A DNA stretch of 64,000 bases from Tessaracoccus bendigoensis DSM 12906 (GTDB lineage Bacteria > Actinomycetota > Actinomycetes > Propionibacteriales > Propionibacteriaceae), in assembly GCF_900141915.1 (NCBI RefSeq), contig NZ_FQZG01000014.1, positions 1 through 64,000 of the forward strand. Direction: 5' to 3'. The notes under the pieces are model-generated. The model was not told the DNA's origin and made no database searches. It saw only the letters and a program-made list of their open reading frames with translations. The position numbers and the translations under genes were made by a program. Positions 28,296 to 38,909 of the stretch are shown here, piece by piece; position 1 is the first letter of the stretch; each line of letters begins with the position of its first letter.

Positions 28296-30932
28296 GTGGA
28301 TGGGTACCGGGCGCCGCGTTCGTTCAATGAGATGCGCTTCCGTGCCCCCAACGTCGCGGAGAGGTTCGTTCCGCGTCCGCGGGTGACGGCGCTGCTGCAG
28401 CAGGCCGCCGGTCGTCCGACCATCCTCGTGACGGGCCCCGCAGGCACCGGAAAGACGTTGGCCGTCGCCGACTGGGACCGTGCCACGCGACGCGCTCGCA
28501 CCGCCTGGCTGTGCCTCGACCGCTCCGATGCCACCACCGAGCGGTTCTGGGTTTCGCTGGTGTCGGCGCTCACCGTGGCCGCTCCCGATGCCATGGCATC
28601 GGTCGCGCCACCAGCCGAGCCGGAGGTTGATTTCCTGCAACGGGTGGTCGCCTTGAACGGTGGCCGGTTGCGGATCATCATCGACGACCTGCACAGGATC
28701 GACGGGGGAAGCGCCCTCGACTGGCTGGAGGACCTGGTCAACTGGCCACCGGTGGGCCTCCAACTGGTCCTGCTGACGCGCCACGAACCACCATTTCCCC
28801 TGCAGAGGTTGCAGCTGGCCGAGAAGATCAGCGATGTCCGCTCATCCCACCTGGCATTCGACGAGCAGGAGGCGGACCAGCTCCTTCGAAGCGGAGGGGT
28901 CAGCCTTGGCCGCGACGCGCTCTCCGAGTTGACCCGGTCCACCGGGGGGTGGGCCGCTGCCCTCCGCCTGGCCTGCCTGACGCTGGAGATCTCCGGCGAC
29001 CCTGATCAGGTGATCGACACGTTCGGAGGCCTGGGCTTCAACATTTCGCAGTACCTGTGGGACGAGGTGCTGGAGCTTCTTCCCCCTGACTTCGGCGAGT
29101 TCCTGCTCCGCACCAGCGTCTCTGAACGGCTCTGCGCCCCCCTGGCCAGCGCCATCAGCGGAAAACCGGATGCGGACCTGATGCTTGAGGCACTCGCGCA
29201 GGCGCAACTCCTGGCCCACGAGGTCACCGATTCCGGGTGGTTCCACACCCATCCGCTGCTCACGCGGGTCCTGCGGGCACGGCTGCACACCACCAGCCCC
29301 GACACCGCCTCCCAGGCCCATCGAGGTGCCGCGCAATGGTTCGAGGCGAACGGGAGCCCCATTCAGGCGCTGGAGCACGCGATCGCCTCGGCGGATGCTG
29401 ATCTGATCGGGGCGGTCGCGCTCCGAACCGGGGTGAAGACCGTCCTCAGCTCCGATCGGGATCATTTCGCGGACCTCCTGGCTACGCTGCCCGTCGCGGC
29501 GACAGGATCGCCTGAGCTCATCGTCGCCCAAGCCTTGTCCGCCTCTTTCGGGAGAGCCACTGTGCAGCCCACCGCGGCCATCGAGTTGGCCGAGGCCGCC
29601 GTCGCGAAGTTGCCGGAGCCGCGGCAGGCGGTGAGCGGGGGTGTGCTGGAACTGCTTCGGGCGCGACGGTCGTTCAGCGATTGTGACGGTCCCGCGCTGT
29701 TGGGCCATGCCGTTGCGGCCCGGGAGCGCCTTGGCACGGTCGGAGACACCGACTTCCCGACCTGGGAACTGCTGCAGACGGCCGCCCTGATTTCGCAGGG
29801 GCTCGGGGAACTCTGGGCGGGGCCGCCGCGTGCGGCTGCCGAGGTGCTCGACGTCGCGTTGAGACGCCCGGGGTACTCCACCACTTCCAAGTCCCACGCG
29901 TTGAGCGCGTCCGGCGCGATGGCCGTGGCGCTCTCACACGAAGGCAGGATCGCCCTTGCCGCATCGGCCGCGGACAAGGCCCTTGGCGTCCCTGAGGCGC
30001 CGGGAGCGGCTGTCCGCCATCACCTGCAGTGGGCGTGGCTGGCGCGCTCCGAAGCTGAGCTCGAATCTGCATCATTGGAACAGAGCAGGCGGTCCCAGGG
30101 AAGGTGCCGAAGCGTGGCGGGCGACCGTCTGCACCCATTCGTCGACATCGCGCTGGGCATCTCCACCGGGCGTCGGCTGCTGCGCACCGGGGAGTTGGAC
30201 GGCGCCGAACGAGCCCTCGGTCAGGCCACGGACGCCCTCGCCGCACATCCCGGCCTTCCGGCCCTGCGTCCGTCATTGGTGGCCGCCCAGGTGGATCTCT
30301 GGTTGGCCCGCGATGAAGCGGGCCGTTGCGTCCCATTCCTCAGCCCCCACGGAGAAGACACGCTCATCGGGGAGGCCCCACCGGTCGTCAACGCGCGCGC
30401 CAGGGTGCAACTCGCGGTCGGTTGCGGCGAGCAGGTCCGAGCCACCGTCGCGCCCCTCCTGAATGGCCACGGGGTGCCGACGGTCGAAGCCTGGCTGGCT
30501 GTGGCCGCCGCCGAAGATCACCAACGCCACGACACGAGGGCCGCGGAAGCTACGGCGAAAGCCCTCGCAGTAGCCGCGCAGGACGGTGTGCGGCTGCCCT
30601 TCCTCCGCCCCGGAAACCAGTTGGCTTCCTCCCTTCGGCGTCATCTCGAGGTGCGGGGAACGAATCGCGAACTGGCCGAGTGGTCGCTGTCCACCGGTCG
30701 CTCGGCACGGGTCCCGGGGCCCAGACCGGCTGCGTTGACGGATCGTGAGTGCGCGGTCCTGCTGTACCTCCAGACCATGGCGTCGAACGCGGAGATCGCG
30801 TGTTCCCTCAACGTTTCCGAGAACACGGTCAAACAGCACCTGAAGTCGATTTACCGGAAGTTGTCGGTCAACACCAGGCGCGACGCCGTCCGAACAGCCC
30901 GGGCATCCGGGCTGTTGGACGGCCTCGACTGA
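28296..30932 (+). CDS. MalT/LuxR-family ATP-dependent transcriptional regulator
   Basis: A large one-component STAND regulator of 878 residues. Walker A GPAGTGKT (about 47-54) and Walker B LRIIIDDLHR define the NTPase. A long helical, TPR-like middle (about 330-800) should sense a ligand or protein. A C-terminal LuxR helix-turn-helix (LTDRECAVLLYLQT, SNAEIACSLNVSENTVKQHL) binds DNA. GTG 28296 is chosen because GAGGGGGA precedes it; ATG 28215 would overlap the previous gene without a Shine-Dalgarno. The regulated genes are unknown; convergent with the META lipoprotein gene. Confidence 0.88.
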   Translation: MDGYRAPRSFNEMRFRAPNVAERFVPRPRVTALLQQAAGRPTILVTGPAGTGKTLAVADWDRATRRARTAWLCLDRSDATTERFWVSLVSALTVAAPDAMASVAPPAEPEVDFLQRVVALNGGRLRIIIDDLHRIDGGSALDWLEDLVNWPPVGLQLVLLTRHEPPFPLQRLQLAEKISDVRSSHLAFDEQEADQLLRSGGVSLGRDALSELTRSTGGWAAALRLACLTLEISGDPDQVIDTFGGLGFNISQYLWDEVLELLPPDFGEFLLRTSVSERLCAPLASAISGKPDADLMLEALAQAQLLAHEVTDSGWFHTHPLLTRVLRARLHTTSPDTASQAHRGAAQWFEANGSPIQALEHAIASADADLIGAVALRTGVKTVLSSDRDHFADLLATLPVAATGSPELIVAQALSASFGRATVQPTAAIELAEAAVAKLPEPRQAVSGGVLELLRARRSFSDCDGPALLGHAVAARERLGTVGDTDFPTWELLQTAALISQGLGELWAGPPRAAAEVLDVALRRPGYSTTSKSHALSASGAMAVALSHEGRIALAASAADKALGVPEAPGAAVRHHLQWAWLARSEAELESASLEQSRRSQGRCRSVAGDRLHPFVDIALGISTGRRLLRTGELDGAERALGQATDALAAHPGLPALRPSLVAAQVDLWLARDEAGRCVPFLSPHGEDTLIGEAPPVVNARARVQLAVGCGEQVRATVAPLLNGHGVPTVEAWLAVAAAEDHQRHDTRAAEATAKALAVAAQDGVRLPFLRPGNQLASSLRRHLEVRGTNRELAEWSLSTGRSARVPGPRPAALTDRECAVLLYLQTMASNAEIACSLNVSENTVKQHLKSIYRKLSVNTRRDAVRTARASGLLDGLD

Positions 30933-30944
30933 GGGTCGGAATCC

Positions 30945-31709
30945 TCAGGCCTTGGTCAAGGTAACCGTGGTAGCACCGTCAGCTGCCGTGAGCTGCAACG
31001 TGTCGCCCTCCACCAGGTAGTTGCTGGTGCTCTCGAGCGCGGCGATGAAGGCCGCTTCCTGCACCATCGCGGCCTCTTCACAGGCCATCTGGGTGCTGCC
31101 GACGGAGTCGAACCCGATGGTGCCGTCGTCGCCCGCGGTGAACTTGCCGATGAGTCGGTTGCAGCCACCGGTTCCGGAGATGCTCCCATCCGCGGCAAAC
31201 GCGAGCTCGGCGTCGGCTTCGGGGCTGACGATCCCATCACCGACGAGGTAGCCGGTCACCTTCCACGAAGTGTCGGCCAGGTCCTGCGACTGCGCCTTGA
31301 AGGTCGCCAGCGGCTCCGTCCCCGTTAGGGTCAGCGAACCATCCCCAACCTCGAAGCCGGTCGCCTCGGGCAACGCCTTCAGCAACGCCGCCTCGACAGC
31401 CATCACGTCGTCCTGGCAGGCCATCATGTTCGAAGCGATGTCCTCAGCGATGCTGAGCGATCCGGGCTCCGCGTCGTAGGTGCCGCTGAACCGGTTGCAC
31501 CCGCCGGACCCGCTGACCGTCCCGTCCTCGCCGAAGCGGACCGAGACGGGTGCACCTTCGACGGGTTCAGCGCCCCCGACCTCGGTGAGCAGCCAGGTCA
31601 CCCCAACGAGATCCGCGGGGTCGGACTGCGCGGAGGGCGTGGCGCTCCCGGCGCAGCCACCTAGCAGCAGGACGGCCGACAGCGCGGCCAGTGGTTTTGA
31701 AATGCGCAT
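30945..31709 (-). CDS. Lipoprotein with two META domains
   Basis: A 254-residue surface lipoprotein. The signal peptide ends in the lipobox LLGGC (Cys19). Two tandem META (HslJ-like) domains follow, each with the GxGGCNR motif (SGSGGCNRFSG and SGTGGCNRLIG) and a cysteine further on in MACxxxxM (MACQDDVM, MACEEAAM). The domain occurs in stress- or antibiotic-related surface proteins; the molecular function is unclear. GGAAGG precedes ATG 31709; a GTG lies one codon upstream. Confidence 0.88.
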   Translation of the reverse strand: MRISKPLAALSAVLLLGGCAGSATPSAQSDPADLVGVTWLLTEVGGAEPVEGAPVSVRFGEDGTVSGSGGCNRFSGTYDAEPGSLSIAEDIASNMMACQDDVMAVEAALLKALPEATGFEVGDGSLTLTGTEPLATFKAQSQDLADTSWKVTGYLVGDGIVSPEADAELAFAADGSISGTGGCNRLIGKFTAGDDGTIGFDSVGSTQMACEEAAMVQEAAFIAALESTSNYLVEGDTLQLTAADGATTVTLTKA

Positions 31710-31783
31710 CACTTCTACCTTCCAATCTGCGACACATCATCGTGCCTTTCCATGATGGACGCATCCCCCGCGAGGGGTAACAG

Positions 31784-32749
31784 TCAGATGGTGCGCTCCA
31801 CCAGGTCGGTACACACCTTCAGCAGCGCTTCCTTGGCGTCCCCTGCCGGCAGGGGTGCCAGATGGGCACGGGCCAGTTCGGCGCGGCGCTTGACCTCCTC
31901 CAACGCCCGCCCCATGACAGGATGGGCCCGAAGCGCGGAAAGCGCGCTCGCAAGCGACTCGTCCGAACTCAGGTCTCCCCCGATCAGGGCGAGCAGGTCG
32001 GCATCGGCTGGGTCTGCGTCGGCACGAAGCATCAGCACCGGCAACGTGGGGACCCCTTCACGCAGGTCGGTCCCCGGGGTCTTGCCAGTGCTTTCGGAGG
32101 TGATGTCGATCAGGTCATCCGAGAGTTGGAACACTAGCCCGACCTCCTCACCAAAGGCGGTCAGGGCGTCCAACACCTCCGGCGACGCCCCAGAAACCAT
32201 GCCACCAAATCGGGCGGAGGCCGCGATCAGCGACCCGGTCTTGTCCGCTATCACATCGAGGTAATGCCGCAGCGGATCGTCGTGTTCACCGGGGCCCTTG
32301 GTTTCTGCGATCTGCCCCTGAACCAGGCGTGCGAAGGTCTCGGCCTGCAGATGTACGTATTCGACGCCGAGTTCCGCCACGGTCGTGGAGGCTCGGGCGA
32401 ACAGGAAGTCGCCGACCAGGATCGCCACCGAGTTACCCCACAGCCGGTTGGCTGACGGCGCGCCACGCCGGAGGTCTGCGACGTCCATGACGTCGTCGTG
32501 GTACAGGCTGGCGACGTGGGTGAGCTCCATCACCATCGCGGCCCGCATCAGATCGTCGCGCTCGACGTGGCCGCCGAACCGCGAGGCCAGGAACACGAGC
32601 AGCGGCCGGAACCGCTTTCCGCCCGCCGAGATGATGTGGCGGGCGGCCTCTGTCACGAAGGGTGAGTTCGCGACGGCGACGTCGACCAGGCGCTCCTCGA
32701 ACGTTTCGAGGAGCCCGGTCAACTGATCCTCAAGCGGGGACTCCGCCAC
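31784..32749 (-). CDS. Polyprenyl diphosphate synthase (menaquinone side chain)
   Basis: A trans-isoprenyl diphosphate synthase of 321 residues that elongates allylic diphosphates with IPP. Both aspartate-rich motifs are present: DDVMD (85-89) and DDLID (211-215), plus GGKRFRP (43-49) for IPP binding. The GTG start at 32749 is supported by AGGAGAG. It lies 19 bp after nuoN at the end of the menJ-nuo run, so the likely product is the menaquinone tail precursor. This matches mycobacteria, where grcC1 lies next to menJ. Exact chain length is unknown. Confidence 0.92.
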   Translation of the reverse strand: MAESPLEDQLTGLLETFEERLVDVAVANSPFVTEAARHIISAGGKRFRPLLVFLASRFGGHVERDDLMRAAMVMELTHVASLYHDDVMDVADLRRGAPSANRLWGNSVAILVGDFLFARASTTVAELGVEYVHLQAETFARLVQGQIAETKGPGEHDDPLRHYLDVIADKTGSLIAASARFGGMVSGASPEVLDALTAFGEEVGLVFQLSDDLIDITSESTGKTPGTDLREGVPTLPVLMLRADADPADADLLALIGGDLSSDESLASALSALRAHPVMGRALEEVKRRAELARAHLAPLPAGDAKEALLKVCTDLVERTI

Positions 32750-32768
32750 TGCGCACTCTCCTGATCGG

Positions 32769-34352
32769 TCAGCGGATGAACTGGGCCGCGTCGGCGAACA
32801 GGCTCAGCAGGCTGCCCGGCACGAGGCCGAGGACAAGAGTAGCGACCGCGGTGACCAGGAGCACAACCCACGTCCACAGCGAGGGCGACTCGACGTCTCC
32901 GACGGTGTCCTCGTCCGCGTCTTGGAACCACATGGCCACGACGACCTTCAGGTAGAAGAACGCGGCAACGGCCGAGGTCAGAAGGGCCACCAGGACGAGC
33001 CAGCCGTAGCCGCCCACCCAGGCCGCGGAGAACACCGTCAGCTTCCCGATGAAACCGGCCGTCGGCGGGATGCCGGCGAAGCTGAGCATGAACAGCGTCA
33101 TGAGGACCGCCAGCAGCGGGTTCCGCTTCCCCAACCCCTTCCACGCGTCGAGCGCGTTCGCCTCGCCGCCGGAGCGACGCACCATGGTGACGATCGCGAA
33201 GGCGCCGAGGGTCGCTAGGCCGTAGGTCAGGAGGTAGAAGGCGATTGAGCTGACCGACGAGACGGCCACGCCCTCGCCGCCACCCACCGCTCCGACGACG
33301 CCAACCAGGATGAAGCCGGCGTGCGCGATCGACGAGTACGCCAGCAGCCGCTTCATATCGGTCTGCGCGAGGGCGACGGTCGAGCCGAGCACCATGGTCG
33401 CTACGGCGACTACCGAGAACAGCAACTGCCAGTCCCACTGCGCCCCACCGAGACCGACATAGAACACCCGGAGCAGCCCTGCGACCGCGGCGGTCTTGGT
33501 GGCCACAGCCATGAACGCCGTGACCGGCGTGGGGGCTCCCATGTAGACGTCGGGGGTCCAGGCGTGGAACGGTACCGCGCCGATCTTGAACAGCAACCCG
33601 ACCGAGGTGAGGAGCAACCCGGCGAGGAGCAGGCCCTGGCTCGCGGTGCCTGCGGTGATCGCGGCGTCGATGTCTGCCAACTGCAGGCCACCGGAGTAGC
33701 CGTACAGCAGCGCGATGCCGTAGAGCATGATCGCAGACGCCAGCGAACCGAGCAGGAAGTACTTCAGCGCTGCCTCCTGGCTGAGGAGTCGGCGACGACG
33801 TGCCATGCCGGTGAGCAGGTAGAGCGGCAGCGAAAAGATCTCCACGGCCACGAACAGCACGAGCAGGTTGTTCGCGGATGCGAACAGCATCATGCCGAAC
33901 AGCGAGAACAACAGCAGCGGGAAGATCTCGGTGTGTTCCCGGCGCAGCCGGTCCGCCTCCCGCTCCAGCGGCGACCCGGGCACGGTCGAGGCGGCCGATG
34001 CGAACGCCGAGCGGCCGTCGAAGCCACGCTCGGCGAACAGAGCCACCGCGCCGAGGCCGACCACCAGCAGCAGCGACCAGAACACGTTGGTCGGGCCGTC
34101 GACGGCGACCAGGCCCTCGGCGACGATGCTTGGGGGCATGGTTGCCCAGTTCGTGACCGTCAGCGTCAGAGCAGCGACGATCGCGAGCACCGAAAGGGCG
34201 GTCTGGGCCAGGTAGCGATACGACCTCGGCACGACGGCCTCGAGCACGATCGCGAGGCACCCGACGCCGAGCAGGACCAGCAGCGGCGACAGCGCCATCC
34301 ACTCGAGCTCGACCGCCGGAATATCAGGGAGGGTCTCCAACAGGTTGATCAT
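32769..34352 (-). CDS. nuoN: NADH-quinone oxidoreductase subunit N
   Basis: One of three antiporter-like proton-pumping membrane subunits of complex I. The 527-residue product has about 14 helices and the conserved TPVTAFMAVATKTAAVAGLLR segment with the functional lysine. It starts one base inside the nuoM stop (TGATG). Last nuo gene; the polyprenyl synthase gene follows. Confidence 0.96.
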   Translation of the reverse strand: MINLLETLPDIPAVELEWMALSPLLVLLGVGCLAIVLEAVVPRSYRYLAQTALSVLAIVAALTLTVTNWATMPPSIVAEGLVAVDGPTNVFWSLLLVVGLGAVALFAERGFDGRSAFASAASTVPGSPLEREADRLRREHTEIFPLLLFSLFGMMLFASANNLLVLFVAVEIFSLPLYLLTGMARRRRLLSQEAALKYFLLGSLASAIMLYGIALLYGYSGGLQLADIDAAITAGTASQGLLLAGLLLTSVGLLFKIGAVPFHAWTPDVYMGAPTPVTAFMAVATKTAAVAGLLRVFYVGLGGAQWDWQLLFSVVAVATMVLGSTVALAQTDMKRLLAYSSIAHAGFILVGVVGAVGGGEGVAVSSVSSIAFYLLTYGLATLGAFAIVTMVRRSGGEANALDAWKGLGKRNPLLAVLMTLFMLSFAGIPPTAGFIGKLTVFSAAWVGGYGWLVLVALLTSAVAAFFYLKVVVAMWFQDADEDTVGDVESPSLWTWVVLLVTAVATLVLGLVPGSLLSLFADAAQFIR

Positions 34353-35863
34353 CAGTTGCCTTCCTCGACCTGCGGGGCGGGATCGGTCACGCCGACGCTC
34401 ACCATCGTGCCGCGCGCCGATTCATCGGCCACGGAGAGCAGCGGCTTGGGGAAGAAGCCGAACAGCAACAGGAGAGCGATCAACGGGGCGACGACCGCCT
34501 TCTCGCGGAGCGAGAGGTCTGTCGTGACGTGGGTTTCGACCTGGTCGGTGACGGGACCGGTCATTGTGCGGAGATACATCCGGAGCACGTAGACGGCCGC
34601 CAGCACGGTCCCGAGCGTGATCACCGCCGTGTGGATCGGGTAGCGCTGCCACGAACCGGCCATCACCAGGAACTCGGAAACGAAGCTGCCCATGCCGGGA
34701 AGCGCGAGCGCCGAGAGTCCGGAGAACAGCAGGACACCGGCAAGCACCGGCGCGACCTTCTGGACGCCGCCGAACGCGTCGATGTCGGCCGACCCGCGGC
34801 GTCGAATCATGAATCCGACCACCAGGAACATTGCTGCGGTGGACAGTCCGTGGTTCAGCATGTAGAAGATCGAACCGCTCAGCGACTGCGTCGTCAGGGC
34901 GAAGATTCCAAACACCATGAAACCGAAGTGGCTGATCGAGGTGTAGGACACGAGCCGCAGCAGGTCCTTGGATTGGATGGCGAGCAGGGCACCGTAGATG
35001 ACCGAGACGATCGCCCAGATCAGGATCACGGGGGTCGCCCATCGCGAAGCCTCCGGGAACACCCACAGGCACACCTTGATCATGCCGAAGGTGCCGATCT
35101 TGTCGAGGATGCCCACCAGGAGAGTGGACGTTCCGGGGGTGGCCTGCTCAGCCGAGTCCGGCAGCCAGGTGTGGAGCCCAGCCATCGGGGCCTTCACCGC
35201 GAAGGCGAAGAAGAACCCGGCGAAGAGCCAACGCCCGAGCGAATTGTCCAGGTCGAGTTCCATCAGGTCACCGAGCAGGAAGCTCGGCTCCCCCGCAGAC
35301 GCCGACACCGCATACAGGCCCGCGACGGCGACCAGCATGACGAGCCCGCCGACCAACGAATAGATCAGGAACTTCACAGCCGCCTGCCGACGGGCCGGGC
35401 CGCCGTAGCCGGCGATCAGGAAGTATGTCGGGATCAGCGTGGCCTCGAACGCGAGGTAGAACAACAGCAGGTCATCGGCCATGAAGACCAGAAGAGCGAA
35501 GCCCTGCAGGAGCAGCGCGAGCGCGAAGAAGACGTTGCTCCCCCACCGCGCGGTCGCATCCTCCCCGACGTGCCACTCGGCGAGCAGCACCACGGGTACG
35601 AGGATCACGGTCATCAGGACCAGGGTGGCGCTGATTCCGTCGAGCCCGAGCGCGTAGTACGCGCCGAGCGCGGGGATCCAGCTGACCCGCTCAGTGACGT
35701 CAGCGCCCTGGATGCTGAGCACGAAGGCGAGCACTCCGATGACGGCGGTGGTCAAGGCGAGGCCGTAACCGACGAGTCGTCCGACCTGGGGTTTGAGGAA
35801 GAAGACCACCACGGCACCGATGATCGGCACCAAGGCGAGGATGGTCAGAAGTGGCAATGGCAT
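34352..35863 (-). CDS. nuoM: NADH-quinone oxidoreductase subunit M
   Basis: Antiporter-like membrane subunit of complex I, 503 residues. It has the characteristic FLIAGYGGPARRQAAVKF and KAPMAGLHTWLPDSAEQATP segments and a conserved Glu/Lys pair for proton transfer. It follows nuoL after 13 bp and is coupled to nuoN. Confidence 0.97.
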   Translation of the reverse strand: MPLPLLTILALVPIIGAVVVFFLKPQVGRLVGYGLALTTAVIGVLAFVLSIQGADVTERVSWIPALGAYYALGLDGISATLVLMTVILVPVVLLAEWHVGEDATARWGSNVFFALALLLQGFALLVFMADDLLLFYLAFEATLIPTYFLIAGYGGPARRQAAVKFLIYSLVGGLVMLVAVAGLYAVSASAGEPSFLLGDLMELDLDNSLGRWLFAGFFFAFAVKAPMAGLHTWLPDSAEQATPGTSTLLVGILDKIGTFGMIKVCLWVFPEASRWATPVILIWAIVSVIYGALLAIQSKDLLRLVSYTSISHFGFMVFGIFALTTQSLSGSIFYMLNHGLSTAAMFLVVGFMIRRRGSADIDAFGGVQKVAPVLAGVLLFSGLSALALPGMGSFVSEFLVMAGSWQRYPIHTAVITLGTVLAAVYVLRMYLRTMTGPVTDQVETHVTTDLSLREKAVVAPLIALLLLFGFFPKPLLSVADESARGTMVSVGVTDPAPQVEEGN

Positions 35864-35876
35864 ATCTCAGTTCTCC

Positions 35877-37778
35877 TTAGCCCAGCTGCCCGAGCCACAT
35901 GACGACCCCGAGCACCAGCAGGCCGGCCGCGAGGACCAGGCCGTAGGTGCGCGAGTAGCCGTTCTCAGCCTTGCGTAGCCACTGGCCGAGCCCGGAGGCG
36001 ACCGTGGCGGAACCCCGCGCGGCACCGTCGACCACGGCGTGGTCGAAGGTGGCGAGGCCCTCTGCGGTGGCCAGAGTCGGCCGGATGACCGCGTACTCGT
36101 TGACCGCATCGCCGAACAGGTCGTTTCGACCCGCGTAGACCAGTGGGTTACGGGTGGGGGGTTGCACAGTTGCGGTCTCCCCGCGGTACAGGATCCAGCC
36201 GAGGGCGACACCCACCGCGACCACGGCCAGGGTGATCCACCCGATGGTCGTGAAGTGCAAGAGCGATGCTTCGTGCGCGACCTGGCCGGTCGTCGGCTCA
36301 AGCCACTCCTGGATCCAGTTGTTCATCACTAGGCCGCCGATGATCGAGGCGATGGCCAGTAGGATCAACGGGACCGTCATCACGGCAGGCGACTCGTGCG
36401 GGTGCACGCCCTTCTGCCAGCGCTGGCTCCCGAAGAAGGTCATCATCATCAGGCGAGTCATGTAGAACGCGGTGATTCCTGCGCCTACCAAGGCCAGCAC
36501 GCCGATCAGGGTGCTGTGCTCGAACGCGGCCTCGATGATGTGGTCCTTCGAGAAGAAGCCGGCCGTGAACGGGAACCCGATGATCGCCAGGTAGCCCATC
36601 GCGAAGGTCAGGAAGGTCACCTTCATCGCCTTCGCGAGGCCACCGTAGTGGCGCATGTCCACGTCGTCGTTCATGCCGTGCATGACCGAACCGGCGCCAA
36701 GGAACATGTTGGCCTTGAAGAAGCCGTGGGTGAGCAGGTGGAAGATCGCGAACGACGCGCCGATCGGGCCGAGGCCCGCCGCGAGCATCATGTAACCGAT
36801 CTGCGACATGGTCGAACCGGCGAGGACCTTCTTGATGTCGTCCTTGGAGGTACCGATCCAGGCGCCGAACAAGAGCGTGATCGTGCCGATGACCACGACC
36901 GCGGTCTGGGCGATCGGTGCCACGGCGTAGATGGCGTTCGAGCGGACGACGAGGTAGACGCCGGCCGTGACCATCGTGGCGGCGTGGATGAGGGCGGACA
37001 CGGGGGTCGGGCCCTCCATCGCGTCCAGCAACCAGGACTGCAGGGGGAACTGCGCCGACTTGCCGCAGGCGCCGATGAGCAGGAAGACGCCGATCAGGGT
37101 CGCCCACAGCGGGGTCAGCTCCCCGGCACCCGCATTGACGTCCTCGAACCGGACCGAGCCGAACTGCGCGAACATCGTGAAGATCGCCATCGACAGACCG
37201 AGGTCGCCGACGCGGTTGACGATGAACGCCTTGTTGCCGGCCTTTGAAGCGGAGGGCTTGTGTGCCCAGAAGCTGATCAGGAGGTAGGAGGCGAGGCCCA
37301 CGCCCTCCCAGCCGAGGAACAGCACGAGGTAGTTGTCGGCCAGCACCAGGATCAGCATGGCCGCGATGAACAGGTTCAGGTACGCGAAGAACCGGCGCCG
37401 CCTGTCATCGTGGGCCATGTAGCCGATCGAGTAGATGTGGATCAGGGTACCGACGCCGGTGATCAGCAGCACGAAGAGGATCGAGAGTTGGTCGGCCTGG
37501 AAGCCGAACTCGACCTTCCACGAGCCGGTGGCGATCCATTCGTAGACGCCGGTGTTGATCGAGCGTGCTTCGGCCGGGGAGCCGAGCAGTTGGACGAACA
37601 GCACGACGCCGAGCACGAAGGAGACTGCGACGGCGGCGGTGGCCAGCAGGTGCCCCCAGGCGTCGGTTGCCTTGCCCGCCAAGAGCAGGATGGCGGAACA
37701 GGCCAGCGGAATCGCGATCAGCAACCAGACCATCAGGCCGGGGCTCGCGAATGCGGAAACGGTTTCGAGGAGTTGCAC
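35877..37778 (-). CDS. nuoL: NADH-quinone oxidoreductase subunit L
   Basis: Distal antiporter-like subunit of complex I, 633 residues. It contains WEGVGLASYLLISFWAHKPSA, SAQFPLQSWLLDAMEGPTPV and the C-terminal lateral helix region. The start is GTG at 37778 with only a weak purine-rich stretch upstream (AAGGGG). It lies 13 bp after nuoK. Confidence 0.97.
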   Translation of the reverse strand: MQLLETVSAFASPGLMVWLLIAIPLACSAILLLAGKATDAWGHLLATAAVAVSFVLGVVLFVQLLGSPAEARSINTGVYEWIATGSWKVEFGFQADQLSILFVLLITGVGTLIHIYSIGYMAHDDRRRRFFAYLNLFIAAMLILVLADNYLVLFLGWEGVGLASYLLISFWAHKPSASKAGNKAFIVNRVGDLGLSMAIFTMFAQFGSVRFEDVNAGAGELTPLWATLIGVFLLIGACGKSAQFPLQSWLLDAMEGPTPVSALIHAATMVTAGVYLVVRSNAIYAVAPIAQTAVVVIGTITLLFGAWIGTSKDDIKKVLAGSTMSQIGYMMLAAGLGPIGASFAIFHLLTHGFFKANMFLGAGSVMHGMNDDVDMRHYGGLAKAMKVTFLTFAMGYLAIIGFPFTAGFFSKDHIIEAAFEHSTLIGVLALVGAGITAFYMTRLMMMTFFGSQRWQKGVHPHESPAVMTVPLILLAIASIIGGLVMNNWIQEWLEPTTGQVAHEASLLHFTTIGWITLAVVAVGVALGWILYRGETATVQPPTRNPLVYAGRNDLFGDAVNEYAVIRPTLATAEGLATFDHAVVDGAARGSATVASGLGQWLRKAENGYSRTYGLVLAAGLLVLGVVMWLGQLG

Positions 37779-37791
37779 GCTTCTAAACCCC

Positions 37792-38091
37792 TTAGAACTT
37801 CATCAGGTTGGCGTCGTCGACCGAAGCCGAGCGGCGGGCACGATAGACGGCGACGATTACCGCCAGGCCGACCACCACTTCTGCGGCAGCCACGACCATC
37901 ACGAAGAACGCCGCGAGTTCGCCCTCCAGGTTGCCGTGGAACCGGGCGAACCCGACGAATGCCAGGTTGGTGGAGTTGAGCATCAGCTCGATGCTCATAA
38001 AGGCGATGATCGCGTTGCGGCGCAGCAGGAATCCTGCGAGCCCGATCACGAACAGGATCGCCGAAAGGACCAGGAAGCCCTCGGGGTTCAT
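37792..38091 (-). CDS. nuoK: NADH-quinone oxidoreductase subunit K
   Basis: Small three-helix membrane subunit, 99 residues (normal length). The conserved Glu residues in [15 protein letters not shown] and in the [19 protein letters not shown] helix form part of the proton path. Its start overlaps the nuoJ stop (ATGA). Confidence 0.97.
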   Translation of the reverse strand: MNPEGFLVLSAILFVIGLAGFLLRRNAIIAFMSIELMLNSTNLAFVGFARFHGNLEGELAAFFVMVVAAAEVVVGLAVIVAVYRARRSASVDDANLMKF

Positions 38092-38909
38092 TCGTCGTCT
38101 CCTTCGATCTCGGCATCGCGCGCCTCGAGGACCGCGTAGGCCGCGTTGGTGGCGGAGCGAAGCTCCTCGACGTTGACCAGCGCGCCGCGCATGGTCAGTG
38201 TCCGGCTTACGGACTTCTCAGCGACCGACCCGTCGGGCAGGAGCGCTGGCGTCGAGATGGCATTGCTGCGGGCGAAGACTCCCGAGTTGGGAAGCGGCGT
38301 CGGTGACACGCCGTCCTCGGCGTAGGACCGCACCCGGTCTTCGAGCTGCTCGCTCTGACTCACCTTCTTCTTCAACCGTTCGCCGTGCGCTAGGAGCATC
38401 GCGCCGACGGCTGCGGTGATCAGCAGGGCGGCGGTCGCCTCGAACAGGAACACATACTTCGTGAACAGCAACGCCGCGAGCGACTGGATGTTGCCGCCGT
38501 AGGCGTCGTTGGCTTCCGCGAGCCCTGCGGGCTCACGACCGAGGGTGAACTGGCCGACGGCCGAGATCAGCAGGATGCCGAGCCCGATCGCCACCAGGGT
38601 CGATGCGATCCGGTGACCTTTGAGCGTCTCAACGACAGAGTCCGACGAGTCGACCCCGACGAGCATCACCACGAAGAGGAACATCATCAGGATCGCGCCC
38701 GTGTAGACCACGATCTGGATCACGAACAGGAAGGGTGCGTCCTGCGCGGCGTACAGCACGGCGATCGCGATCATCACGCCTGCGACGCTGATCGCGGCGT
38801 GCACGGGTTTGCGGGCCAGTAGCAGGCCGAGCGCGCACAGCACGGCGATCGGGCCGCACACCCAGAAGGCGACCGAGCTTGCGGTCACCAGCGGGATCAT
38901 GGGGATCAT
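38088..38909 (-). CDS. nuoJ: NADH-quinone oxidoreductase subunit J
   Basis: Membrane subunit of complex I, 273 residues, with five helices in the first 175 residues ([22 protein letters not shown] is the pi-bulge helix). A soluble C-terminal extension of about 95 residues ([17 protein letters not shown]...) makes it longer than E. coli NuoJ, as is common in actinobacteria. Four-base overlaps at both ends. Confidence 0.96.
   Translation of the reverse strand: MIPMIPLVTASSVAFWVCGPIAVLCALGLLLARKPVHAAISVAGVMIAIAVLYAAQDAPFLFVIQIVVYTGAILMMFLFVVMLVGVDSSDSVVETLKGHRIASTLVAIGLGILLISAVGQFTLGREPAGLAEANDAYGGNIQSLAALLFTKYVFLFEATAALLITAAVGAMLLAHGERLKKKVSQSEQLEDRVRSYAEDGVSPTPLPNSGVFARSNAISTPALLPDGSVAEKSVSRTLTMRGALVNVEELRSATNAAYAVLEARDAEIEGDDE

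Noticed and set aside
33321-35902. Long plus-strand open frames opposite nuoN and nuoM
   Set aside because: They are rich in Arg, Asp, Glu, His and Gln with no domain, and lie fully antisense to clear nuo genes; they are GC-skew shadows.
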